A stretch of 64,000 nucleotides of DNA, taken from positions 1-64,000 of the forward strand of contig NZ_AZEG01000003.1 of NCBI RefSeq assembly GCF_001434935.1. The letters are read 5' to 3'. A program made the position numbers and the translations under genes. Shown here piece after piece: positions 55,532-64,000 of the stretch (the stretch's first letter is position 1; each line of letters begins with the position of its first letter). This stretch comes from Liquorilactobacillus uvarum DSM 19971 (GTDB lineage: Bacteria > Bacillota > Bacilli > Lactobacillales > Lactobacillaceae). Under the pieces are notes generated by a model. That model saw nothing but the letters and a program-made list of their open reading frames with translations. It made no database searches and was not told the DNA's origin.

Positions 55532-56065
55532 ATGAAGTGGTCTCTGAGTGAGTTGAGTCAAAAGGGAGCAAAGCCTCTCCATATTGATACAATGGTTGAT
55601 GTTACAGCATCGATTAAAGAGCGAAACAAGGATATTCTTGCTATTTCACCGGCACATGTCCACGGTCTGTTTTCGATGGATAGCTTGGGTTTGTTGGGGT
55701 ATTTGGAGGTAACGGTTAGCGTGACGGTGCCTTCAACGAGATCGTTAAAACCGGTCAAGATACCGCTTAAATTTAATACTAGTGAATATTATATCAGCCA
55801 TTATGAGTCTAATATGGAACGATTTGATGATAATGATGTTGTGATTATTTTAGATAATGACGTTATTGACTTGGGTCAAATCGTGGAGGATAACATTTTG
55901 CTACATATTCCGATGAAGATTCTAACTGAGGATGAGAAACAGCATGCGGCAGATTTGCGCGGTTCCGATTGGAACCTATCAGAGGAAGACAGTCAACGTA
56001 ATGATGGCGATGGTGTTGACCCCCGGATGGCAAAATTAAAGGATTTTTTTAAAACTGATAAATGA
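55532..56065 (+). CDS. yceD: YceD/YlbN-family rRNA accumulation protein (DUF177)
   Basis: A 177-residue acidic protein of the DUF177 family (LSELSQKGAKPLHIDTMVD; VDLGQIVEDNILLHIPMK; C-terminal DPRMAKLKDFF). YceD is needed for 23S rRNA accumulation in plants and E. coli, and nearly always precedes rpmF. The normally conserved cysteines of the family are not seen; position and length support the call. Confidence 0.92.
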   Translation: MKWSLSELSQKGAKPLHIDTMVDVTASIKERNKDILAISPAHVHGLFSMDSLGLLGYLEVTVSVTVPSTRSLKPVKIPLKFNTSEYYISHYESNMERFDDNDVVIILDNDVIDLGQIVEDNILLHIPMKILTEDEKQHAADLRGSDWNLSEEDSQRNDGDGVDPRMAKLKDFFKTDK

Positions 56066-56153
56066 GTCAGCGGATGGTTGCAAATTTAGCGAATACAAAG
56101 TACAATTCTTCTTGTTGAATAATTTATAATTAATTTAAAGGAGGTGGCTGTCA

Positions 56154-56333
56154 ATGGCAGTACCAGCACGTAAAACTTCAAAGACACGTAAAAGATTACG
56201 CCGTACACATTACAAGCTACAGGTGCCAGGAATGAGCGCTTGCCCAAATTGTGGTGAGTTAAGAAAATCACATCATGTATGTTCAAGTTGTGGTTACTAT
56301 GGTGACAAAGAAGTCGTTAAAATTTCAAAGTAA
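56154..56333 (+). CDS. rpmF: Ribosomal protein L32 (bL32)
   Basis: A 59-residue protein ([39 protein letters not shown]). It carries the zinc-binding Cys30, Cys33, Cys43 and Cys46, so it is the zinc-containing C+ form. An AAAGGAGGTG ribosome-binding site precedes ATG. It is the last gene of the tmcAL-yceD-rpmF group and is followed by a terminator. Confidence 0.97.
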   Translation: MAVPARKTSKTRKRLRRTHYKLQVPGMSACPNCGELRKSHHVCSSCGYYGDKEVVKISK

Positions 56334-56362
56334 GACGAACTTCGATTACAATGAAATAGTAG

Positions 56363-56397
56363 CATTCCAGACTTATATGTCGTGGAATGTTTTTTTT
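56363..56397 (+). terminator. Terminator after rpmF
   Basis: CATTCCA and TGGAATG pair around a 13-base loop and are followed by nine Ts. Confidence 0.85.
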
Positions 56398-56488
56398 TAC
56401 CATAAATATGTGCTTAGTGAGTTTTTAATGTTTTAGTGGAGACTAAGGCAAAAATTGTGGTAGAATTTATCAAGGCAAGGAGGCAACA

Positions 56489-57082
56489 ATGATGAAAGTG
56501 CACAATGTTGAACTGACAATAAGTGCAGTTAGACCAGAACAATATCCTGATGAAGGTTTCCCAGAAATTGCCTTGGTCGGCCGCTCTAATGTCGGAAAGT
56601 CATCGCTAATCAATACCTTAATTGAGCGTAAAAGCTATGCGCGAACATCTGGTCAACCTGGAAAAACGCAAACACTCAATTTTTATAATGTTGAATCAAA
56701 ATTGTTTTTGGTTGATGTTCCGGGGTATGGGTACGCCAAAGTTTCAAAAAAAGAGCGTGATAAATGGGGCCGAATGATTGAAACGTATTTAACAAAGCGT
56801 CCCAGTCTTAAGGGTGTAATCTCACTGATTGATGCTCGACACGATCCTACTGAATTAGACATCCAAATGCTGGATTTTTTACACTACTACCAGTTGCCTG
56901 TTTTGACTGTTGGTACAAAAATAGACAAGGTTCCACGTTCAAAATGGAATAAAGTGACGAGTAGTACATTGAAAAAAATAAGTTTTTTGAACGAAGACAA
57001 TTTTACATTGTTTTCTGCTACTGACAAGACTGGAAAAGATTCAGTTTGGGCTTGGATTGAAAAGATGACAGGGCAAAATTGA
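56489..57082 (+). CDS. engB: Ribosome-biogenesis GTPase EngB (YsxC)
   Basis: A 197-residue small GTPase acting in 50S assembly. The motifs are G1 GRSNVGKSS (about 31-39), G2 in [16 protein letters not shown]3 DVPGYG and G4 TKIDK. Two tandem ATGs follow the AAGGAGG; the first is used. The next gene begins 13 bases later. Confidence 0.96.
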   Translation: MMKVHNVELTISAVRPEQYPDEGFPEIALVGRSNVGKSSLINTLIERKSYARTSGQPGKTQTLNFYNVESKLFLVDVPGYGYAKVSKKERDKWGRMIETYLTKRPSLKGVISLIDARHDPTELDIQMLDFLHYYQLPVLTVGTKIDKVPRSKWNKVTSSTLKKISFLNEDNFTLFSATDKTGKDSVWAWIEKMTGQN

Positions 57083-57095
57083 AAGGGTGACAGTG

Positions 57096-57395
57096 ATGGA
57101 ATTTGATGATTATCAAAAGGCTGCTAAAAGAACACTATATGGTAATGAACAGGTTCTAACGAACTGCGCGTTGGGACTGGCGGGGGAAAGCGGACAGTTA
57201 ATTGATTTGATTAAAAACTACACTTTTAAAGGACAAGATTTAGATCGTTCAGAGATGGTACATGAAATAGGAGATGTGCTTTGGTATCTATCTCAGATTG
57301 CAGCATGGGCGGATATACCCTTTGATGAAGTCGCTGAAGATAACATTAGAACACTGAATAAACGTTACCCACACGGCTTTTCGCAAGGCAAGTAA
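57096..57395 (+). CDS. MazG-like nucleotide pyrophosphohydrolase
   Basis: A 99-residue all-helical protein with the MazG-type metal motif GLAGESGQLIDLI (about 27-39) and the downstream EIGDVLWYLSQIA (about 57-69). It likely cleaves NTPs or damaged nucleotides; the substrate is unknown. ATG 57096 is 8 bases after AAAGGG. It is translationally close to engB and ends before a bidirectional terminator. Confidence 0.88.
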   Translation: MEFDDYQKAAKRTLYGNEQVLTNCALGLAGESGQLIDLIKNYTFKGQDLDRSEMVHEIGDVLWYLSQIAAWADIPFDEVAEDNIRTLNKRYPHGFSQGK

Positions 57396-57457
57396 AGAAG
57401 CTGGGGTTTAGGCTACATATAGCAAACAATATTATTGAATGTTAGAAATAATTAATA

Positions 57458-57500
57458 AAAGAATCTCAAGCGGGTTATAAGCCTTGCTTGAGATTCTTTT
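57458..57500. terminator. Bidirectional terminator between the MazG-like gene and the small minus-strand gene
   Basis: AAAGAATCTCAAGC and GCTTGAGATTCTTT form a perfect 14-bp stem with A and T runs on both sides. It lies between convergent genes and serves both. Confidence 0.92.
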
Positions 57501-57534
57501 ATTACAACAAAATTATTACTAATTCTGTGTCTAA

Positions 57535-57666
57535 TTACTTTTTCTTCTGTTCTTTCTTTGCATTCTCGCTATCTTTTGATTTTTTCTTTGGAGGTTCAAT
57601 AGGATCAACTGCAAGTTTTTCAAATAATTTGTCTAACTGATTTTGACGATTTATTGTAAGTCCCAT
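57535..57666 (-). CDS. 43-residue small protein (SPJ_0845-like)
   Basis: On the minus strand, ATG 57666 opens a 43-codon frame: MGLTINRQNQLDKLFEKLAV, then DPIEPPKKKSK and a Lys/Glu-rich tail. A GGGAG lies 12 bases upstream and a bidirectional terminator follows the stop. The MGL..xRQxxLDKLFEKL start resembles the small SPJ_0845-type proteins conserved in lactic acid bacteria. Function is unknown. The family link is from memory, so treat it as tentative. Confidence 0.65.
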   Translation of the reverse strand: MGLTINRQNQLDKLFEKLAVDPIEPPKKKSKDSENAKKEQKKK

Positions 57667-57820
57667 AGTGGTAAATCACTCCCTTATCGGTAATGTATAG
57701 TTCTGTTTAGATACTTTCAAGGTTAACAGTTTTTGAAATATATTTCAATAAATTAAATTGATGCATAAAAAGTTAGTATTATCATTTTTTTGAATAAAAA
57801 ATACCTATTTGAGGATTTTA

Positions 57821-57849
57821 TTGCATAATAATTCTCAGTGAGGTATACT
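57821..57849 (+). promoter_or_regulatory. Promoter of the glutamine-type ABC transporter
   Basis: TTGCAT (57821-57826) and TATACT (57844-57849) are separated by exactly 17 bp, 46 bases before the ATG. No leader structure was seen. Confidence 0.65.
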
Positions 57850-57894
57850 TTTTCCTGGTGATATCTAGCATTATTCAAGAAGGAGAACGACTGC

Positions 57895-59355
57895 ATGAAG
57901 AAAAACAAGTTTTTTTTATTTATAATTATTTTTTTATTAGCACTTATTATACCTTTTACACACGTGAAAGCTGCAAGTGATAATTATCTACAGAAAGTAA
58001 AAGACAAAGGTACATTGGTTGTGGGGACGAGTGCCGATTATCCACCGTACGAGTTTACTTCAAAAGAGAATGGTAAAACAAAATATGTTGGATTGGATGT
58101 CTCAATTGCAGAAAAATTTGCTAAAGATATCGGTGTCAAATTAAAAATTAGGAACATGAATTTTGATTCACTTTTAGTTGCATTAGAAACACACAAAGTC
58201 GATATGGTGATTGCAGGTATGAATCCTACACCTGAAAGGAAAACAAGTGTTGATTTTTCTAAAATTTACTATACTGGAAATCAATACATGCTCATCAACA
58301 AAAGCGATGCTGCACGTTTTAAAAAGATTGAAGATTTTAAAGGGAAAACGATTGGTGCACAGACAGGTTCGCTGCAATATTCACTAGTTAAGCAGCAAAT
58401 GAAGGGCAATGATGTTAAAGGACTGGCCAAGCTAAATGATTTAGTAATAGCTCTTCAATCTCATAAGGTAAACGGTGTTGCAATGGAAGAGGCGACTGCT
58501 AAGGCGTTTGCTGAGAATAATCGAACTCTGAAAGTTATTAATCCAGGATTCGATATTGATGCTAGTCAGACAGGTTCAGCGATTGGGTTTCCAAAGGGTG
58601 CGGACAGCCTCGTGGAAGCAGCGAATAAAACGATTGATGAGATAAAAAAAGACAATCTAATCAACAAAGAGTACATTCCGGCTGCTGCTAAAAATATGAC
58701 TACAAATAGCAAAAAAAATTCAATGATGAATTACTGGACGTACTTCGCTAAGGGGATCGAATATACGCTGATAATTACAGTAGTTTCAGTCTTCTTCGGT
58801 TTTGTGCTTGGAACACTGTTTGCACTCATGCGATTATCGCATAATAAATTGGTGCATGGTTTGGCAGTTTCGTACATTGAATTTGTTCGTGGAACACCTT
58901 TGATGGTCCAAGTTATGTTTGTTTATTTTGGAATTGGAGCGGTTATTCAATCATTGCCAGCTTTAGTTGCAGGGATTATAGCTGTTTCTTTGAACTCTGC
59001 TGCATATGTTGCCGAGGTTATTCGTTCAGGTATTGAATCCATTCCTTCTGGACAAACAGAAGCTTCAAGAAGTCTAGGAATGTCTCAAAAAGAAACATAT
59101 CGTTACATTATTATTCCACAAGCTTTGAAAAATATCTGGCCAGCTTTAGGAAATGAATTTGTGACTTTGATTAAAGAAAGTTCTATTGTTTCGATTATCG
59201 GTGTGACCGACTTGATGTATCAAATGCAGTTAGTTCAATCTGCAACATATAAGGGTGTCATTCCAATTTTCATTGCAATGGTTATATATTTTCTGATGAC
59301 ATTTAGTTTGTCTAAAGTGTTAGGATATTTTGAAGGGAAGATGAAACATGCCTAA
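57895..59355 (+). CDS. Fused amino-acid ABC transporter: substrate-binding plus permease domains
   Basis: A 486-residue two-domain protein. It has a signal peptide (1-26), then a class 3 solute-binding domain (about 30-265; [16 protein letters not shown]). An integral permease domain follows (about 280-480), with the EAA-type loop [22 protein letters not shown]. This GlnP-type fusion is common in lactic acid bacteria, where the binding domain is tethered to the permease. Polar amino acids such as glutamine are the likely substrates, by family. It overlaps its ATPase gene by 8 bases. Confidence 0.93.
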   Translation: MKKNKFFLFIIIFLLALIIPFTHVKAASDNYLQKVKDKGTLVVGTSADYPPYEFTSKENGKTKYVGLDVSIAEKFAKDIGVKLKIRNMNFDSLLVALETHKVDMVIAGMNPTPERKTSVDFSKIYYTGNQYMLINKSDAARFKKIEDFKGKTIGAQTGSLQYSLVKQQMKGNDVKGLAKLNDLVIALQSHKVNGVAMEEATAKAFAENNRTLKVINPGFDIDASQTGSAIGFPKGADSLVEAANKTIDEIKKDNLINKEYIPAAAKNMTTNSKKNSMMNYWTYFAKGIEYTLIITVVSVFFGFVLGTLFALMRLSHNKLVHGLAVSYIEFVRGTPLMVQVMFVYFGIGAVIQSLPALVAGIIAVSLNSAAYVAEVIRSGIESIPSGQTEASRSLGMSQKETYRYIIIPQALKNIWPALGNEFVTLIKESSIVSIIGVTDLMYQMQLVQSATYKGVIPIFIAMVIYFLMTFSLSKVLGYFEGKMKHA

Positions 59356-60085
59356 TTTAATTGAAGTTCAAAATTTAGGAAAATCCTTTGGTGACAATGA
59401 GGTTCTTAAAAATATTAGCGAGAATGTTGAGAAGGGGCAGGTAATCTGTGTGATCGGGCCTTCAGGTTCTGGGAAAAGCACATTTTTGAGATGCTTGAAC
59501 GTACTTGAGAAACCTTCTGTAGGAAAAGTTTTGTTTGAAGGCAATAGTTTAACGGGTATTGGTGAAAGAGAGCTGAATAATCTTCGCGAAAAAATGGGAA
59601 TGGTTTTTCAGAGTTTTAATCTTTTCCCTAATATGAATGTTATTGAAAATATTAAATTGGCTCCTCTCAGAGTAAAGAAAATGGCTGATGCTGAAGCAAC
59701 TCAGCAGGCAGAAAAACTTTTGGAGAGAGTTGGACTTGCAGATAAAGCCGAGCAGTATCCGCAAAGCCTTTCAGGTGGTCAGCAGCAACGTGTCGCGATT
59801 GCAAGAGCTCTAGCTATGAACCCAGAAGTTATGCTTTTTGATGAACCGACTTCAGCACTTGATCCAGAAATGGTGGGTGAAGTTTTGAAAGTTATGCAGG
59901 ATCTAGCAGAATCTGGAATGACAATGGTTGTTGTTACACATGAAATGGGATTTGCTAAGAAGGTAGCAGATGAAATTTGGTTTATGGCAGATGGATGTAT
60001 TCAAGAAAAGGGGACTCCAGAGACGTTTTTCAAAACACCTAAAACAGCAAGAGCCCAAGATTTCTTATCCAAAATTCTAAATTAG
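59348..60085 (+). CDS. Amino-acid ABC transporter ATP-binding protein (GlnQ type)
   Basis: A 245-residue ATPase with Walker [10 protein letters not shown] (about 37-45), signature LSGGQQQR and Walker [13 protein letters not shown]. It is the energising subunit for the fused permease encoded just upstream, and the 8-base overlap implies coupling. The close match to polar-amino-acid ATPases supports glutamine-type transport. A terminator follows at 60143. Confidence 0.95.
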   Translation: MPNLIEVQNLGKSFGDNEVLKNISENVEKGQVICVIGPSGSGKSTFLRCLNVLEKPSVGKVLFEGNSLTGIGERELNNLREKMGMVFQSFNLFPNMNVIENIKLAPLRVKKMADAEATQQAEKLLERVGLADKAEQYPQSLSGGQQQRVAIARALAMNPEVMLFDEPTSALDPEMVGEVLKVMQDLAESGMTMVVVTHEMGFAKKVADEIWFMADGCIQEKGTPETFFKTPKTARAQDFLSKILN

Positions 60086-60142
60086 AATTTAAGGTTAGCG
60101 TATTAGTAAATATTATCTAGTTGAACACACAAATAGCATAAA

Positions 60143-60178
60143 AAAACAATGCTTTTATTTTTTAAAGTGTTGTTTTTT
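60143..60178 (+). terminator. Terminator after the ABC transporter operon
   Basis: AACAATGCTTT pairs with AAAGTGTTGTT (two G-T pairs) over an 8-base loop, followed by TTTTAT. It is moderately strong. Confidence 0.7.
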
Positions 60179-60264
60179 ATTGCAAAATGCTTTTTCGTTC
60201 TATAAAGTTGAGAAAGGCTGTAATATAATATGAGAGTAATTACACAGTGAGGGGATGTTCTAAA

Positions 60265-62043
60265 ATGGCAACGATGCATATTGAAAAGAAATTAAAGTTA
60301 TTACCCGATCTGCCAGGTTGCTATGTGATGAAGGATATCAATAGTCAAATTATTTATGTCGGGAAAGCTAAAAATTTAAAAAACAGGGTACGTTCTTATT
60401 TTAAAAGTGTTCACGAGGGTAAAACAGCAAAATTGGTCGCTGAAATACGAGATTTTGAAACAATTATAACTTCAACTGACAAAGAGGCTTTTTTACTTGA
60501 AATAACACTTATTCAAAAACATAAACCTTATTATAATATCAAATTGAAACGTGGCACAGGTTATCCATATATAAAAATAACTAACGAAAAAGATCCAACG
60601 ATAAAAATTGTCAGTCAAGTAAAAAAAGATGGTGGCTATTATTTTGGACCTTATCCGAATGTTTATGCTGCTGAAGAGACGATGCAACTCCTACAAAAGG
60701 TTTATCCACTTCGACGCTGCAATGGTTATCAAAAACGTCCTTGTTTGTATTATCATATGGGGCAATGCTTAGGAGCATGTTTTAAAGAAGTTTCACCTGA
60801 GGAATATAGCAATCAAATTAGAAAGATAAAATCTTTTCTAAACGGAAATGTTGGCAGAATCAAACAGACGTTAACTAACAAAATGAAACAAGCATCTGTT
60901 AGTTTGGATTTTGAAAGGGCAGCTGAGATTAGGGACCAAATCCATTACATTGAAATTACAGTTGAAAAACAACAAATTATTTCAAATGATAATACACCAC
61001 GCGATTTGTTTAATTTTTACATGGATAAGGGCTGGATATCTATTCAAGTTTTTTTTATAAGACAAGCACGTCTGATAAAACGCGAAAAGAGAATATTTCC
61101 TTGCATTGATACTCCGGAAGCAGAATTGGAGTCGTTTATTCTACAATTTTATAATAGAAAAAATAATGTCATGCCTAAAGAAATTTTGGTTCCTGAAACT
61201 TTAAATAAAAATATTTTGGCTGATATTTTAAATAGACCTGTTCGAACACCTTACCGAGGTCAAAAAAAAGAGCTTCTGCATCTTGCCGAAAAGAATGCTC
61301 GTTTAATATTGGAAGAAAAGTTCAGGTTGCTTGAGCTTGATGATCGAAAAACAACTGGTGCTATGGATCAAATTATGAATGTCTTAGGACTTCCTAAGGG
61401 ACATCGAGTTGAGGCTTTTGATCATTCGCACATTCAAGGAGCAGATATTGTTTCTGCAATGGTGTGTTTTATCGATGGTCGACCTGATAAAAGTGAGTAC
61501 CGCAAGTACAAATTGCGGACGGTTGAGCATGCGGATGAAGCTGCAAGTACGCGTGAGGTTATCAGGAGGCGTTATACACGTTTGCTGAAAGAACATGTTC
61601 AGCTTCCAGATTTGATCTTGATGGATGGAGCTGAGATTCAAATTGAAGCTGCAAGAGATGTTCTTGAAAATGAATTAGGCCAAAAAATACCTGTAGCTGG
61701 TATGGTCAAAAATGAACATCACAAAACAGCTGATTTGATGAATGACGAGTTTATGAAAGTTCAGCTTGATCCAAAAAGTGAGGGCTTCTATTTGTTGCAA
61801 AGGATTCAAGATGAGGTTCACCGGTTTGTCATTACATTTCACCGCAAAACGCATTCCAAAAACTCTTTAGCTTCAAGATTAGATCTGATTCCAGGGGTTG
61901 GACCAAAATCGCGTATCAAATTGTTGCGCAAGTTCGGATCAATGAAAAAAATAGAGACGGCAACCGTAAATGATATTCAAGAGGCAGGAATTTCAAAAAA
62001 GGTGGCACAAACTATTAAAATTAGCCTTAAAAAAAGCCACTAG
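60265..62043 (+). CDS. uvrC: Excinuclease ABC subunit C
   Basis: UvrC makes both incisions in nucleotide excision repair. The 592-residue protein has the GIY-YIG nuclease (about 13-90; GCYVMKD, IIYVGKAKNLKNR), a UVR segment near 195-230, an RNase H-like nuclease domain (EAFDHSHIQGADIVSAMVC), and a C-terminal helix-hairpin-helix (LIPGVGPKSRIKLL). GTGAGGGG lies 10 bases before ATG 60265; the GTG at 60247 is that site. uvrA and uvrB are elsewhere. Confidence 0.97.
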   Translation: MATMHIEKKLKLLPDLPGCYVMKDINSQIIYVGKAKNLKNRVRSYFKSVHEGKTAKLVAEIRDFETIITSTDKEAFLLEITLIQKHKPYYNIKLKRGTGYPYIKITNEKDPTIKIVSQVKKDGGYYFGPYPNVYAAEETMQLLQKVYPLRRCNGYQKRPCLYYHMGQCLGACFKEVSPEEYSNQIRKIKSFLNGNVGRIKQTLTNKMKQASVSLDFERAAEIRDQIHYIEITVEKQQIISNDNTPRDLFNFYMDKGWISIQVFFIRQARLIKREKRIFPCIDTPEAELESFILQFYNRKNNVMPKEILVPETLNKNILADILNRPVRTPYRGQKKELLHLAEKNARLILEEKFRLLELDDRKTTGAMDQIMNVLGLPKGHRVEAFDHSHIQGADIVSAMVCFIDGRPDKSEYRKYKLRTVEHADEAASTREVIRRRYTRLLKEHVQLPDLILMDGAEIQIEAARDVLENELGQKIPVAGMVKNEHHKTADLMNDEFMKVQLDPKSEGFYLLQRIQDEVHRFVITFHRKTHSKNSLASRLDLIPGVGPKSRIKLLRKFGSMKKIETATVNDIQEAGISKKVAQTIKISLKKSH

Positions 62044-62052
62044 CTTGTTAAG

Positions 62053-62964
62053 TTAATGACTATTCAGCTCATTGGGCTGTATAGGTTCATAGTCAACGTC
62101 CCAAGGTTCTACATGGACGTCTGTATCTAGGACACCGAAGTTTCGGCGTAGCAAACTCTCAATTTTTTCGGTAATATGGTGGCTTTCACGGACAGACATC
62201 TGTGGATCAACCCAGATGATGATATCTACAAAAATATTTGCACCATATGAACGGCCTTGGATATTGTGAACCAATTCAACTCCGGGAATTTCTCTGACCG
62301 CATCTGTGTATTTGAGTAAAAGATCATCATCAAAACCATCAGACAGTGAAAAAGCACTATCAGAAAAAATATTGTAAGCAGTTTTTAAAATAGTAAGACC
62401 AATAAGCAGAGCTACGACACCATCCAACCAAGGCATTTTAAGATTGGCACCAACGATTGTAATAGATGTTGCAAAACTAGTCAAAGCATCATTACGAGTA
62501 TCCTTTGCAATTGCAAGCAGTGAAGCAGAATTGATTTTTTTTGCGAGGTATGAATTATGCAAGTAAACACCGAACATAACACTGCCACTAAACAATCCAA
62601 CGAATAAGGCGTAAATGTCAGGAACTTCTTTTTTACCAAACACAATATCGGTAACAGAAGAATAAAGCACGCTAAGCGCGACTAGTAGCATGATAAAGGA
62701 AGTTATTAACGTTGCTAGTGTTTCTGCACGCCAATGTCCATATTGATGATCTTCATCAGGAGGTCGTTGAGCTAAACGCAAACCAATCATAATTGCACAT
62801 GACGAAAAAATATCTGTGACATTGCCGGACCCATCAGCCAGCAATACTTCTGAGTGGCTTATTTGACCTATTGTAATTTTCAGAAGCGACAATGTAATAT
62901 AAGCAATGAGGCTTATGATTACACCTCTTTGAGCAATTTTTAAATTTTGATAGCGTTGTTGCAT
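62053..62964 (-). CDS. Cation diffusion facilitator family transporter
   Basis: A 303-residue CDF metal exporter with six membrane helices (about 15-205), metal-binding DGSGNVTDIFSS in helix 2 and DTRNDALTSFATS in helix 5, and a cytosolic C-terminal domain (about 215-300). In helix 2 the usual HxxxD is replaced by DxxxD, a pattern often linked to Mn2+ or Fe2+ rather than Zn2+. Metal identity is inferred. ATG 62964 or TTG 62970 is used; AAGGAG lies upstream of both. It converges with uvrC, with 9 bases between. Confidence 0.92.
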   Translation of the reverse strand: MQQRYQNLKIAQRGVIISLIAYITLSLLKITIGQISHSEVLLADGSGNVTDIFSSCAIMIGLRLAQRPPDEDHQYGHWRAETLATLITSFIMLLVALSVLYSSVTDIVFGKKEVPDIYALFVGLFSGSVMFGVYLHNSYLAKKINSASLLAIAKDTRNDALTSFATSITIVGANLKMPWLDGVVALLIGLTILKTAYNIFSDSAFSLSDGFDDDLLLKYTDAVREIPGVELVHNIQGRSYGANIFVDIIIWVDPQMSVRESHHITEKIESLLRRNFGVLDTDVHVEPWDVDYEPIQPNELNSH

Positions 62965-63162
62965 AGGCAAAAAGCTCCTTGATAATATTTTTGTTAGAGA
63001 AGATAAGAATGAAACTGTTTAAAATCAAAATAAAACATGTCTGAATAAGAACTGATGAAGTTCTACACAATTAATTATAGAATATTTTTTAATCAAAGCA
63101 AACACTAGCATGTTTGTTTGTGAAAAATAACTTAAAGTATTTTATTGTTAAATGTTTGAATT

Positions 63163-63191
63163 TTGACCGAGCAGGTGAAAACTGTTATAGT
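63163..63191 (+). promoter_or_regulatory. Promoter of obgE
   Basis: TTGACC (63163-63168) and TATAGT (63186-63191) are 17 bp apart, about 120 bases before the start codon. The leader is long, but I see no known riboswitch in it. Confidence 0.6.
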
Positions 63192-63312
63192 GATGCAAGG
63201 CGGTTTATGATTAATTGTCTAGAAATATGGAATCTTAACTATGTTAATTAAAGAAATTGAAAATGATAATTTTTTATCAAGTCCCCCATCTAAAGAAAGG
63301 TGAGTTGTTTAA

Positions 63313-64000
63313 TTGTTTGTAGATCAGGTGAAAATAAATGTTAAAGCCGGAGATGGTGGCGACGGAATGGTTGCTTTTAGAAGAGAAAAATATGTTCCAA
63401 ATGGCGGACCCGCCGGTGGTGATGGTGGAAAAGGCGGCAGTATTATACTGAAGGTTGATGAAGGCCTGCATACTTTGATGGATTTCAGATATCATCGTCA
63501 TTTTAAGGCTAAAAGTGGTGGAAAAGGTATGATAAAGGGAATGTACGGACGAGGTGCTGAAAATCTGTACGTTTTTGTACCGGAAGGCACGACTGTGATG
63601 GATTCTGAAACCGGAGAAGTCTTAGGTGATTTGTTGCACAACGGTGATGAATTAGTTGTTGCTCGTGGTGGTCGCGGTGGTCGTGGAAATATCCATTTTG
63701 CAAGCCCAAGAAATCCGGCTCCAGAAATTGCGGAGAATGGTGAACCTGGGATTGAACGTGTTTTAAAACTTGAATTAAAAGTACTTGCAGACGTTGGCCT
63801 AGTTGGCTTTCCCTCTGTTGGAAAATCGACTTTGCTTGCAGCTGTTACTAGTGCTAGACCTAAAATTGCGGAGTATCATTTCACAACTTTAGTCCCAAAC
63901 TTAGGGATGGTACGCTTAGAGGATGGTCGTGATTTTGTGATGGCCGACCTGCCAGGATTGATTGAGGGCGCGTCTCAAGGTGTTGGTTTGGGAATTCAAT
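63313..64000 (+). CDS. obgE: GTPase ObgE, N-terminal 229 residues (cut by window edge)
   Basis: Obg is an essential ribosome-associated GTPase. The visible part begins at TTG 63313 with AAGGTG upstream. The glycine-rich OBG domain follows ([20 protein letters not shown] region, [17 protein letters not shown]), and the GTPase starts with G1 GFPSVGKST and G3 DLPG. The C-terminal part is outside the window. Confidence 0.95.
   Translation, partial: MFVDQVKINVKAGDGGDGMVAFRREKYVPNGGPAGGDGGKGGSIILKVDEGLHTLMDFRYHRHFKAKSGGKGMIKGMYGRGAENLYVFVPEGTTVMDSETGEVLGDLLHNGDELVVARGGRGGRGNIHFASPRNPAPEIAENGEPGIERVLKLELKVLADVGLVGFPSVGKSTLLAAVTSARPKIAEYHFTTLVPNLGMVRLEDGRDFVMADLPGLIEGASQGVGLGIQ

Noticed and set aside
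57396-57894. Possible CRISPR or repeat array in the gap before the ABC transporter
   Set aside because: Only one inverted repeat exists, and it is a bidirectional terminator; the rest is a small gene and a promoter.

Overview
The window is AT-rich, gene-dense chromosomal DNA from a low-GC Gram-positive bacterium. Gene content, gene order, Shine-Dalgarno usage and T-box leaders point to Lactobacillaceae, plausibly near Ligilactobacillus/Liquorilactobacillus; the genus is inferred, not proven. Nearly all genes are core housekeeping genes on the + strand, and many sit in the same order as in Bacillus subtilis. I see no prophage, CRISPR array, restriction or other defence system, and no toxin-antitoxin pair. 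The only mobile DNA is the right end of an IS1182-type insertion sequence at the left edge (about 1-261).

Layout. 1-261: IS end with the start of its transposase. 359-10250: one purine operon purC-S-Q-L-F-M-N-H-D, preceded by a perfect PurBox. 10365-14684: MOP flippase, LysR regulator and MATE exporter. 14803-18646: small DUF2187-like protein, tRNA-Gly(CCC), T-box-controlled argS, a Crp/Fnr-like regulator and argR. 18746-26263: class A PBP and the yheA-yhaO-yhaN-yhaM nuclease cluster. 26433-28230 (minus strand): prsA, a small membrane protein and hit. 28367-36076: ecsAB, ytmP-like kinase, trmB, ytpP, ytpR and the soluble FtsK-like translocase sftA. 36165-38890: murC and a MaoC-like/Bax-inhibitor-1 pair. 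39031-46042: polA-mutM-coaE-nrdR-dnaB-dnaI (replication, repair, dNTP control). 46090-49801: T-box thrS and the L20-leader infC-rpmI-rplT operon. 49961-56333: the ribosome-assembly and NAD cluster yqeG-yqeH-yhbY-nadD-yqeK-rsfS-yqeM, then tmcAL-yceD-rpmF. 56489-64000: engB, a MazG-like gene, a 43-aa minus-strand protein, a fused glutamine-type ABC transporter, uvrC, a CDF transporter and the start of obgE.

Regulation is largely at RNA level. There are two T-box leaders (argS, thrS), an L20 autoregulatory leader before infC, an additional folded leader between rpmI and rplT, and a possible attenuator before yhaO. The infC gene appears to start at an AUA codon, a non-canonical start of the kind used for IF3 autoregulation. 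A pair of 11-bp direct repeats lies upstream of the MaoC/BI-1 promoter and looks like a regulator site.

Nothing here is convincingly a new multi-gene system. The best leads are the unexplained structured intergenic regions (21290-21430, 36088-36128, 37500-37640, 49320-49420), the MaoC/BI-1 gene pair and a PurF whose iron-sulfur ligand set looks incomplete. Start codons were revised by Shine-Dalgarno spacing in many genes. Two short genes (rpmF and a 43-aa SPJ_0845-like protein) and two edge-truncated genes (transposase, obgE) were read directly from the sequence.
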